From: UBA5420 sp964485345
Lineage (GTDB): Bacteria > Bacillota > Limnochordia > Darwinibacteriales > Darwinibacteriaceae
DNA: 20,700 bases
Reading direction: 5' to 3'
Assembly: GCA_964485345.1 (NCBI GenBank)
Contig: CAZAJB010000040.1
Location: 1-20,700 of the forward strand
Shown one piece after another: positions 14,310 through 20,700 of this stretch (the first letter of the stretch is position 1; each line of letters begins with the position of its first letter). The notes beneath the pieces are model-generated. The model searched no databases. It saw nothing but the letters and a program-made list of their open reading frames with translations, and had not been told where the DNA came from. A program made the translations under genes and the position numbers.

Positions 14310-15581
14310 ATGGCTTTGATCAGCGAGTTCATCGACGATTACAAAAGCAAGATGGGTCACTATGAACACCTTGCCCAAACCTGCGCTTACCAATGTGAGA
14401 GTGCACTAAAACGACAGGGTCTACGAGCGTTAGTCACCTCACGGGCCAAAAAACTAGATAGTCTGATGGCGAAAGTTGAAACCAGGGCCCAGGAAAAAGC
14501 TTACCAAACGGTAGATGAAATCTATGAAGACATTGTAGATCTAGCGGGAGTACGTATTGCCCTCTACTTTCCAGGCGACCGGGAAGAAATTGATCACTTT
14601 ATCCGTAGTCACTTTCATGTCGACCACGTCAAGGATTTTCCCGAAGCCCTGCAACATCCCGGAGCCTATCAAAAGAGGTTCTTAGGTTATGTGGGGCGTC
14701 ATTATCGTCTGTGCCTCAAGCCCGAGACCCTGGCGCCCGTCGATCAACATCTAGCGAACTATGTGATTGAACTCCAGGTAGGTTCGGTACTGATGCATGC
14801 CTGGGCCGAGGTAGAGCATGATTTGGTCTATAAATCGACAGAGGGTTTCCTTTCGCAGGATGAATACGCCATCCTTGATGAACTGAATGGCCTGATGCAT
14901 GCTGGGGAAATCGCCTTAGAACGTTTACAAATGGCCGCCAAGCGAAGGATTAATACGGAGCGTCAACCCTTCTCCAACCACTACGAGCTCTCATCGTATT
15001 TATATGATCATACCCGTAAGGCTTCGCACCGCGGCGATTTTGAACCCTTTATCGGACGTACGGATGTATTGTTCCATTTCCTCAAAGAAATCGGCCTTAA
15101 CTCTGTGCCTGCACTCAAACCTATCTTGCATCAGTGCAACGCAGACTCAAAAGCACAACCCCTCGCCGAGCAGATTGTCGATGGCATCTTGCACGCCAAT
15201 CCTGATCTTTATGGGCCTTACAACGATGCTCGCATCGCTGTAGGACGTTCAGACCCCTACGGGGCACCGGACGAATATGTCTCGTACTTCTCTGATGAAG
15301 AGAGTCTCGCTTCCTTTATGCGGCAGTGGATTGCTTCCGAAAAGCTGATCGGCGAATCGCTAAACAATGTCGGAAACGGAGACGCTCCGCGGGACCAGAT
15401 CCTGACTGAGTCGGATCTTGAAAAGCTTCAGGCCATTCGCCAGATTCGCAATGACATCCTTTATGGAGAGCGCTTACCCAGCGAAAGTGACATGGCAAGT
15501 GCCCAAGCATTCTTGCAGAGAATTATGGAATTTCTGCGTCAAAGCAACTCCGAAGCAAAAATGCATGGGAGGGAAGCGTGA
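14310..15581 (+). CDS. RelA/SpoT-domain protein with long C-terminal extension
   Basis: Likely alarmone synthetase-like protein of 423 residues. The RelA/SpoT synthetase fold fills about 35-215. It shows SRAKKLDSLMAK (44-55) with the basic residues that bind ATP, DLAGVRI (77-83), GYVGRHY (126-132) in the place of the acceptor-binding GYxSxH loop, and ELQVGSVLMHAWAEVEHD (154-171) with the catalytic-region Glu. No HD hydrolase, TGS or ACT domain is present, so it is neither a long RSH nor a minimal 200-residue SAS. Residues about 225-423 are an extension I do not recognise. Its last part contains RQIRNDILYGERLP near 377-390, reminiscent of a HEPN RNxxxH motif with Tyr at the His position. AGGAGAG lies before the ATG, which is 47 bases after the hydrolase gene. 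Whether it makes (p)ppGpp or acts on another target, as toxic SAS enzymes do, cannot be told. Confidence 0.85.
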   Translation: MALISEFIDDYKSKMGHYEHLAQTCAYQCESALKRQGLRALVTSRAKKLDSLMAKVETRAQEKAYQTVDEIYEDIVDLAGVRIALYFPGDREEIDHFIRSHFHVDHVKDFPEALQHPGAYQKRFLGYVGRHYRLCLKPETLAPVDQHLANYVIELQVGSVLMHAWAEVEHDLVYKSTEGFLSQDEYAILDELNGLMHAGEIALERLQMAAKRRINTERQPFSNHYELSSYLYDHTRKASHRGDFEPFIGRTDVLFHFLKEIGLNSVPALKPILHQCNADSKAQPLAEQIVDGILHANPDLYGPYNDARIAVGRSDPYGAPDEYVSYFSDEESLASFMRQWIASEKLIGESLNNVGNGDAPRDQILTESDLEKLQAIRQIRNDILYGERLPSESDMASAQAFLQRIMEFLRQSNSEAKMHGREA

Positions 15582-15671
15582 TTTTTTCACAAAGTCTGTA
15601 GGAGACCGGACGCAAGTGTGGAAGATACAATTATCACTAGAAATAGGTGCATCAGACAAGGAGGAATGTAG

Positions 15672-16838
15672 ATGAATATTTATGAAAGATCCGTAGCACA
15701 GCATGAGCAATGGCGCGGCAAGCTTGAGATCACGAGCAAGGTAAAGGTAACCAACGCCGACGAACTATCCCTCGCCTACTCACCAGGGGTTGCAGAACCC
15801 TGCAATAGAATTGCCAAAGATGAGGACAAGGTGTGGGATTACACCTGGAAGGGCAATACAATTGCGGTTGTATCCGATGGTTCAGCGGTACTGGGTTTGG
15901 GCAACATTGGACCCTCTGCAGCTCTGCCCGTTATGGAAGGCAAGTCAGTCTTGTTCAAGGAGTTTGGCAATGTTAATGCCATCCCCCTCTGCCTCAATAC
16001 CCAAGATGTAGATGAGATCGTGGCCTTCGTTAAGGCTATGGAACCTACCATCGCAGGCGTCAACCTAGAAGATATTGCTTCACCCCGTTGCTTTGAGATT
16101 GAAGAACGCTTACGCAAAGAAACAGATATGTTCATTTTCCATGATGACCAGCATGGTACTGCCGTTGTGACACTATCAGGACTGATTAACGCCCTAAGGG
16201 TTGTAGGTAAGGACAAGAGTGCTTCTATCGTCGTGAGCGGTATTGGTGCTGCAGGCGGTGCCATCGTTCGGCTCCTGCTCAAAGATGGTTACACGAACGT
16301 TGTTGGTTGTGGACGCAAAGGTCCATTGATTCCAGGCGATCCAACCAATAATGATATCAAAGAGGAAGTTGCCAGAGCCACAAATCCTGAAGGCAAACGG
16401 ATGACTCTTCAAGAGGCCATGGTAGGAGCTGACGTATTTATCGGTGTTTCCGCGGCCAACACCGTGACACCAGAAATGGTGAAAGGTATGGCGGATCAGC
16501 CCATCATCATGGCTCTGGCTAACCCTGAACCCGAAATCGCAGTAGACCTGGCCATCGAGGCCGGCGCAGCGATTGTGGCCACAGGCCGTTCTGACTATCC
16601 AAACCAAATCAACAACGTACTGGGTTTCCCCGGCATCTTCAGAGGTGCTTTGGATGTGCGGGCCAAGGACATCAATGATGAGATGAAAATCGCGGCAGCC
16701 TACGCCATTGCCGATCTAATTCCAGAGCCAACAGCTGATTATATCATGCCCTCACCCTTCGACGACAGAGTTGCGCCTGCCGTAGCCAAGGCAGTGGCTG
16801 ACGCTGCAAAGAAAACAGGCGTGGCAAGGAAGGTGTAG
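15672..16838 (+). CDS. NAD(P)-dependent malic enzyme
   Basis: Cytoplasmic enzyme of 388 residues converting malate to pyruvate and CO2 with reduction of NAD(P). It is the short bacterial form without a phosphotransacetylase domain. Motifs in order: LAYSPGVAEPC near 34-44 with the catalytic Tyr36; GLGNIGPSAALPVMEGKSVL near 75-94 with the catalytic Lys91; the metal ligands in NLEDI (131-135) and FHDDQHGTA (156-164); and the dinucleotide-binding GIGAAGGA (190-197). The ATG follows AGGAGG at good spacing. It is two bases from the next gene, a C-S lyase, and both should be read together. Cofactor preference is not decided. Confidence 0.95.
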   Translation: MNIYERSVAQHEQWRGKLEITSKVKVTNADELSLAYSPGVAEPCNRIAKDEDKVWDYTWKGNTIAVVSDGSAVLGLGNIGPSAALPVMEGKSVLFKEFGNVNAIPLCLNTQDVDEIVAFVKAMEPTIAGVNLEDIASPRCFEIEERLRKETDMFIFHDDQHGTAVVTLSGLINALRVVGKDKSASIVVSGIGAAGGAIVRLLLKDGYTNVVGCGRKGPLIPGDPTNNDIKEEVARATNPEGKRMTLQEAMVGADVFIGVSAANTVTPEMVKGMADQPIIMALANPEPEIAVDLAIEAGAAIVATGRSDYPNQINNVLGFPGIFRGALDVRAKDINDEMKIAAAYAIADLIPEPTADYIMPSPFDDRVAPAVAKAVADAAKKTGVARKV

Positions 16839-16840
16839 GT

Positions 16841-18028
16841 ATGGGATGTCAATCGCCCTTCGACCAGATCGTTGAGCGCCGCCATACGCAGTGTGTGAAA
16901 TGGGATGCTGCGGCAGAGGTCTTCGGTTCGGGTCAAGAAGACTTACTCCCCATGTGGGTGGCAGACATGGACTTCTTACCTCCTGAGGCCGTAGTAAAAG
17001 CAGTTACAGCCCGAGCGAAGCATGGGGTCTATGGCTATGAGATCAAGCCTGCCAGCCTCAATGCTGCCATCATTGATTGGCTCAAGACACGTCATGGTTG
17101 GGCGATTGATCCGAGCTGGCTGCTTTATAGCCCTGGAGTGGTGTCTGGCTTAGCCACAGCGATCCTAGCCCTCACCGAACCTGGCGATTCCGTTGTCATT
17201 CAGTCGCCTGTGTATCCACCTTTTTTTTCCACAGCGAGCGAAAACGACCGTATTGTAGTGGAAAACAAGCTGTGCGAAGCAAACGGCCGGTATACGATGG
17301 ACCTTGTAGACTTAGAAGAAATCTTCCGGGCCGGAGCGAAGGTTCTCATTCTCTGTAGCCCCCACAACCCAGTCGGAAGAGTGTGGAGCCGCGAGGAACT
17401 TCTAGCCCTTGGTGAGCTTGTAGTGAAATATGGGGTTACGGTACTTTCTGATGAGATTTGGGCAGACTTGACCTTTTCTTCTCAGAAGCACATCCCCCTG
17501 GCCAGCCTGTCACCTGAAATTGCAGACCGGGTCATGACTTTCATGGCCCCTAGCAAGACCTTTAACCTCGCGGGCCTGTATCTGTCGGATGTGATCATAC
17601 CTAACCAAGACATGAGGGACAAGTTCGCCAACCAAGTACAACGCCTCGGAAACGGACATTCTAATGTCTTTGCCCCCATTGCTGCCGAAACAGCATATCG
17701 CGAGGGACAAGCATGGCTCGATGCGTTACTTACGTATTTAGAAGGAAATCTTGAGTATGTCAAAGCGCAACTCGCCAAGATAACGTCGAAGATCAAGGTG
17801 GTTTGGCCCGAAGGAACCTTTGTGCTATGGTTAGATTGCCGAGATTTAGACATTCCCCCAGAAGAGCTCAACCAATTCTTCGTGCAAAAGGCCGGTCTTG
17901 CCTTGAATGACGGAGTGATGTTTGGGTCTGCTGGGGCTGGCTACCAACGCATGAACATTGGCTGTCCCAGGTCTGTGCTTGAAGAGGCCATGGCGCGGCT
18001 GGCGAAAGCGTTAGAGGACTACAAGTAG
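16841..18028 (+). CDS. patB: MalY/PatB-type pyridoxal phosphate C-S lyase
   Basis: Fold type I PLP enzyme of 395 residues, expected to split cystathionine or cysteine conjugates into pyruvate, ammonia and a thiol. The opening (FDQIVERRHTQCVKWD, then LLPMWVADMDF) is typical of MalY/PatB. HNPVGRVW near 175-182 binds cofactor phosphate and substrate, SDEIWADL near 203-210 holds Asp204 to the PLP ring, and the Schiff-base Lys239 is in APSKTFNLAG. The Arg that binds the substrate carboxylate is likely in the C-terminal QRMNIGCPR. The start lies two bases after the malic enzyme stop, with AAGGTGTAGG overlapping that stop, so translation is coupled. Both enzymes deliver pyruvate. A role in methionine synthesis or sulfur recycling is possible. 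Confidence 0.92.
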   Translation: MGCQSPFDQIVERRHTQCVKWDAAAEVFGSGQEDLLPMWVADMDFLPPEAVVKAVTARAKHGVYGYEIKPASLNAAIIDWLKTRHGWAIDPSWLLYSPGVVSGLATAILALTEPGDSVVIQSPVYPPFFSTASENDRIVVENKLCEANGRYTMDLVDLEEIFRAGAKVLILCSPHNPVGRVWSREELLALGELVVKYGVTVLSDEIWADLTFSSQKHIPLASLSPEIADRVMTFMAPSKTFNLAGLYLSDVIIPNQDMRDKFANQVQRLGNGHSNVFAPIAAETAYREGQAWLDALLTYLEGNLEYVKAQLAKITSKIKVVWPEGTFVLWLDCRDLDIPPEELNQFFVQKAGLALNDGVMFGSAGAGYQRMNIGCPRSVLEEAMARLAKALEDYK

Positions 18029-18046
18029 AATCAACCCATCAAGAAT

Positions 18047-18080
18047 AAAGCGCCTGGCGAAAAAACCCAGGCGCTTTTTT
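18047..18080. terminator. Terminator between convergent patB and S66 carboxypeptidase genes
   Basis: AAAGCGCCTGG pairs with CCAGGCGCTTT over 11 bases around a nine-base loop, with a six-T run on the plus strand. It ends the malic enzyme-patB transcript. On the minus strand the tail is TTTATTCTT, weaker but probably still useful for the opposing operon that ends at 18083. Confidence 0.9.
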
Positions 18081-18082
18081 GC

Positions 18083-19129
18083 TTACACCACACCACTCTC
18101 CAAGATCGTAAAGGAACGCCTGTCGCAATCAATTTCCGCCAGTGCCCCCAGGGGGAGAATCGTCATGGGAGCTGTATGACCGAAGCTCATATTGTACAAG
18201 ACGGGTAGATCGCTTCGATCGACCTCGGCCAGGATTTTTCTAATGGACTTTTTGTACTCCTCGTAATATCTATCGCCGTAGGGCTTGCCCACAATCATCC
18301 CCTGGATCCTTTGCAGGATGCCCTGCGTCCCGTAGTTCCTCAGCCAGTATTCCAAGTGCGTAGGCTGCGGTTGATCTTCAGAGGTCTCCAAGAACAAGAT
18401 TACCTCGGACCAATCCACTTGATCAGGCCATAGAACAGTCTGTTTAGCCATCTCCAAAACCTCTACGCATCCGCCCAGGAGCCTACCTCGGACGACCCCT
18501 GTGCCCTGGAGTAGCTCATAGCCTAGGTTGGGCTCCATCTTACGGCTTCTCTCCTTATTCTCCTCTACCCAGGGTAGGTACTCGCTGGTCCATTCTGTGG
18601 CGGGATGAATGGGTCCCATAGGCTCTGTCTGAAAGAGCGCCCTTGCCGCCCAGTGCGCTGTGTAGGCATGCATACTCACATTCTCGGCAAACTCCGCCAA
18701 GATCGATGGTCCGTAAAATGATGATAACCCCGCTTTGAGGCAAATGAGATGGGTAGTGGTTGTATCCGAATAGCCCATAAAGACCTTGGGATGATCGCGA
18801 ATCACTGAAAAATCAATGTAGGGGAGCATTCTGATACTATCGTCACCGCCAATGCAGGCAAAGATCCCCTTAATCACAGGATCGGCAAAGGCGGTCATCA
18901 AGTCTTCCGCACGTTTCTGCGGATTCTCATAGACAAACTTGCTCCCCTTGAGTGTGTGGGGCATCTCCACAACCTCAAGACCGAAGTGTTCCTCTAGGCG
19001 GCGTTTACCCTGCGCGTACCGCCACAAGATCTCCGGATCACCAGCTCCACCCCAGGAAAGGCTGACAGTTGCTACTCGATCGCCCTTCTGCAAGCGGAGC
19101 GGTTTCTGTAAAGCGCCAAGGTCTCTCAT
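18083..19129 (-). CDS. S66-family serine carboxypeptidase, MccF-like
   Basis: Cytoplasmic serine peptidase of 348 residues. The nucleophile elbow reads MGYSDTTT with Ser121. Glu248 in FLETSED and His318 in SFGHTAP complete a Ser-Glu-His triad at nearly the same spacing as in E. coli MccF. The middle segment (ATEWTSEYLPW, then KMEPN) and the GGCVEVLEM stretch resemble MccF rather than LdcA. MccF cleaves the acyl-sulfamoyl-adenylate bond of processed microcin C, while LdcA trims tetrapeptides of recycled cell wall to tripeptides. Either a detoxifying or a murein-recycling role fits. The ATG overlaps the stop of the upstream M20 gene as ATGA, with GAAGGG inside that gene, so the two are translationally coupled. 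Confidence 0.9.
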   Translation of the reverse strand: MRDLGALQKPLRLQKGDRVATVSLSWGGAGDPEILWRYAQGKRRLEEHFGLEVVEMPHTLKGSKFVYENPQKRAEDLMTAFADPVIKGIFACIGGDDSIRMLPYIDFSVIRDHPKVFMGYSDTTTTHLICLKAGLSSFYGPSILAEFAENVSMHAYTAHWAARALFQTEPMGPIHPATEWTSEYLPWVEENKERSRKMEPNLGYELLQGTGVVRGRLLGGCVEVLEMAKQTVLWPDQVDWSEVILFLETSEDQPQPTHLEYWLRNYGTQGILQRIQGMIVGKPYGDRYYEEYKKSIRKILAEVDRSDLPVLYNMSFGHTAPMTILPLGALAEIDCDRRSFTILESGVV

Positions 19130-20271
19130 GCTAAGTACCCTTCTATAACGCTGGTGAGGGCCTGATATCCCGTATGCAGGGTTTGAGTAGGCACTAGAAA
19201 CCTAGCATGGTGCAGCTCATTAACGGCACCTGCTTGCCCAGATCCAATGAACAAAAGAACACCTGGTACTTCCTGCAAGAAGTAGGCCATATCCTCCCCA
19301 ATCAAGCTGGCCAAACCCTGGGAGACAACGGGTACCTCCGGCATCTGAGCCGCAAAGATCCCGGCCAGTTCCTCCACGCAAAGGGAGTCATTTACCGCTG
19401 CAGGAACTCCCTGGCGATATTCCAGACTATACTCTCCGCCATACAAGTGAGCGCCGGCTCGAAAGGCTTGGTGGAGGTGATCAATCATTTTCGTCTGATC
19501 CTCTCCCCTGATGGTGCGGACGGTGCCTTCCACCACCACTTGCCTGGGAATCACGTTAAAGCTTGCTCCCCCTTGGATCACGCCAAAGGACAGGGTCTGA
19601 GGGAAACTCGTATCAGCACCTCTCTGGACTAGGGAAAAAGCGTTCTGAATACCGGCCGTGGCCATGGCGATAGGGTCTGTAGTTCGTTGTGGAAAGGCGC
19701 CATGTCCCCCTTCGCCCGTAAAGACGACCTTGAACCGATCAGCATAAGCTGTTATGGGCCCCTCAACCAATCCTAGGCTTCCCGCTGGCAAACTGGGCCA
19801 GTTGTGAATTCCCACGATCCGATCGGGCTTAAGCTGGGAGAAAACCCCCTGCTCTAGCATGGCCTTAGCACCAACTACATTTTCTTCCGCTGGCTGAAAA
19901 ATGGCCGTTAAAGTACCAGCTAAGCGCTCGCTGTTTCTGGCTGCGTAGGCGCAGGCTCCTAGGACCATTGTCATGTGGCTATCATGACCACAAGCATGCA
20001 TTGCCCCTTGGTTTTTCGATGCGTACGGAGCGCCAGTCTCCTCCTGAACAGGTAGAGCATCCATGTCACAGCGGAGAGCTAGAGTCTGACCAGGACGGCT
20101 GAACTCCATGATCCCCACCACCCCTGTACCACCCAGATTGGTGCGAACAGTGAACCCGAGCCGGGTGAGCTCTCCCACCACGAAGTTTGCTGTCCAGAAC
20201 TCCTTCTCACTTAGTTCTGGGTGCTGGTGAAGAGTCTCGTAGGTCTCTCGCATATACTGTAGGTCCTGCAT
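19126..20271 (-). CDS. M20D-family amidohydrolase (N-acyl amino acid or peptide deacylase)
   Basis: Metal-dependent hydrolase of 381 residues releasing an acyl or acetyl group from an amino acid or similar amide. Metal ligands are visible in HACGHDSH (Cys94, His96), QPAEE (Glu129-130), GIHNWP (His156) and NELHHARF near 353-360, as in hippurate hydrolase and N-acetyl-diaminopimelate deacetylase relatives. The dimerisation domain lies in the middle (GEGGHGAFP near 187). GAGGGG lies four bases before the ATG. It is the first gene of a two-gene unit with the S66 carboxypeptidase. Family members act on IAA-amino acids, hippurate, N-acetyl-cysteine derivatives or diaminopimelate intermediates, and I cannot choose among these from the sequence. 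Confidence 0.92.
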   Translation of the reverse strand: MQDLQYMRETYETLHQHPELSEKEFWTANFVVGELTRLGFTVRTNLGGTGVVGIMEFSRPGQTLALRCDMDALPVQEETGAPYASKNQGAMHACGHDSHMTMVLGACAYAARNSERLAGTLTAIFQPAEENVVGAKAMLEQGVFSQLKPDRIVGIHNWPSLPAGSLGLVEGPITAYADRFKVVFTGEGGHGAFPQRTTDPIAMATAGIQNAFSLVQRGADTSFPQTLSFGVIQGGASFNVIPRQVVVEGTVRTIRGEDQTKMIDHLHQAFRAGAHLYGGEYSLEYRQGVPAAVNDSLCVEELAGIFAAQMPEVPVVSQGLASLIGEDMAYFLQEVPGVLLFIGSGQAGAVNELHHARFLVPTQTLHTGYQALTSVIEGYLA

Positions 20272-20339
20272 GCTACCCCTCTTTTCCGCTTTAGTTTCCT
20301 ATGTTTTCTGCTCATTTAGCGGTTTTCCTTGTAGGTAGC

Positions 20340-20372
20340 AAAAAAACCACCCCGTCTCCTCGACTGGGGTGG
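20340..20372 (-). terminator. Rho-independent terminator of tlp
   Basis: On the minus strand CCACCCC pairs with GGGGTGG, extended by an inner GTC/GAC after a one-base bulge, with a five-base loop and seven T following. It lies 12 bases after the tlp stop. It keeps tlp apart from the amidohydrolase gene that follows on the same strand. Confidence 0.9.
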
Positions 20373-20384
20373 CCTCTACCTTGC

Positions 20385-20618
20385 TCATTCGTCTTGTTTC
20401 TGCTGAAACGCATACTCGTCGCGAATCTCTTCTCGTTTCCCTGCTATGGAATGCTTGCGGCGCCGGTTTTTTTCGCGGATCGCCTCCTTCTGTTCATCGG
20501 GGAGATCCATATGCAGAGTGTCATGGGACGCTTCGAGATTCTCGATAGTGTTCACAACTTGTTCCCTGAGCTTATCCACATTATCTCGCCGATCATCTGG
20601 TTTAGGTCCCCTGGGCAT
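20385..20618 (-). CDS. tlp: Small acid-soluble spore protein Tlp
   Basis: Small, highly charged protein of 77 residues. The pattern KPDDRRDNVDKL, VVNTIENLEA, EKNRRRKHSI and KREEIRDEY matches the Tlp family of spore proteins through most of its length. Despite its old name (thioredoxin-like) it has no CxxC. In Bacillus subtilis Tlp is made in the forespore under sigma-G and stored in the spore core. The first six residues are slightly extended compared with the core family. AAAGGAG lies seven bases before the ATG. It is a single-gene unit with its own terminator. Its presence is the clearest sign that the organism can form endospores. Confidence 0.9.
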   Translation of the reverse strand: MPRGPKPDDRRDNVDKLREQVVNTIENLEASHDTLHMDLPDEQKEAIREKNRRRKHSIAGKREEIRDEYAFQQKQDE

Positions 20619-20658
20619 AGCTCAACTCCTTTCCCAAACTGAAAGCTACTTTCGTAGC

Positions 20659-20687
20659 TAGCATAACCTACCCACAGGCTTTTATGC
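20659..20687 (-). promoter_or_regulatory. Candidate sigma-G promoter of tlp
   Basis: Minus strand: GCATA (20683-20687) fits the sigma-G -35 pattern GHATR. After 17 bases TATGCTA (20659-20665) matches five of seven positions of the -10 pattern CATWHTA. This lies about 40 bases before the tlp start. The next bases hold a perfect six-pair hairpin AGCTAC-GAAA-GTAGCT (20644-20659), which begins at the edge of the -10 box and so would be only partly transcribed. Confidence 0.5.
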
Positions 20688-20700
20688 CAGTCGTTGGAAG

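Overview
The window looks like part of the chromosome of a spore-forming, motile member of the Bacillota, probably on the clostridial side. Three things support this. A gene for the small acid-soluble spore protein Tlp lies at the right end. Shine-Dalgarno sequences are strong and GGAGG-like, and GTG and TTG starts are used freely. A flagellin gene sits behind a sigma-D type promoter. Base composition is roughly even. I see no rRNA, tRNA, CRISPR array, insertion sequence, phage gene or attachment site. This is ordinary housekeeping and accessory chromosome, densely packed and with no gene-free stretch over 300 bases.

Layout. Positions 1-719 (minus) hold the 5' part of a type I ABC exporter subunit that runs off the left edge. 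Positions 889-5142 (minus) are a polyamine uptake operon read as regulator, potA, potB, potC, potD. It starts with an XRE-cupin repressor-like gene preceded by a near-perfect sigma-A promoter and a compact operator made of three GTTTAG/CTAAAC half-sites. Divergent from it on the plus strand are a ZIP-family metal transporter and then a short flagellin whose sigma-D promoter begins in the transporter's stop codon. The flagellin is followed by a phosphohexomutase and a sugar-phosphate nucleotidyltransferase, which together would make a nucleotide sugar. A strong bidirectional terminator (9193-9231) separates them from the convergent typA and NUDIX pair.

Positions 11743-15581 (plus) hold the least familiar genes. 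They are a small polytopic membrane protein, a penicillin-binding-protein-like serine hydrolase with a glutamate-rich insert and a C-terminal membrane domain, and a RelA/SpoT-type alarmone synthetase-like protein with a long C-terminal extension. The ribosome binding site of the hydrolase can be folded into a hairpin. The extension of the RelA/SpoT protein ends in a segment resembling a HEPN motif with His replaced by Tyr. This trio is the best candidate in the window for something not yet described, but the functional link is inference.

Positions 15672-18028 hold a malic enzyme and a MalY/PatB-type C-S lyase, ended by a good terminator. On the minus strand from 20271 to 18083, an M20 amidohydrolase and an MccF-like S66 carboxypeptidase overlap by four bases and look like a peptide or acyl-amino-acid degradation pair. 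The tlp gene (20385-20618, minus) has its own terminator and a plausible sigma-G promoter.
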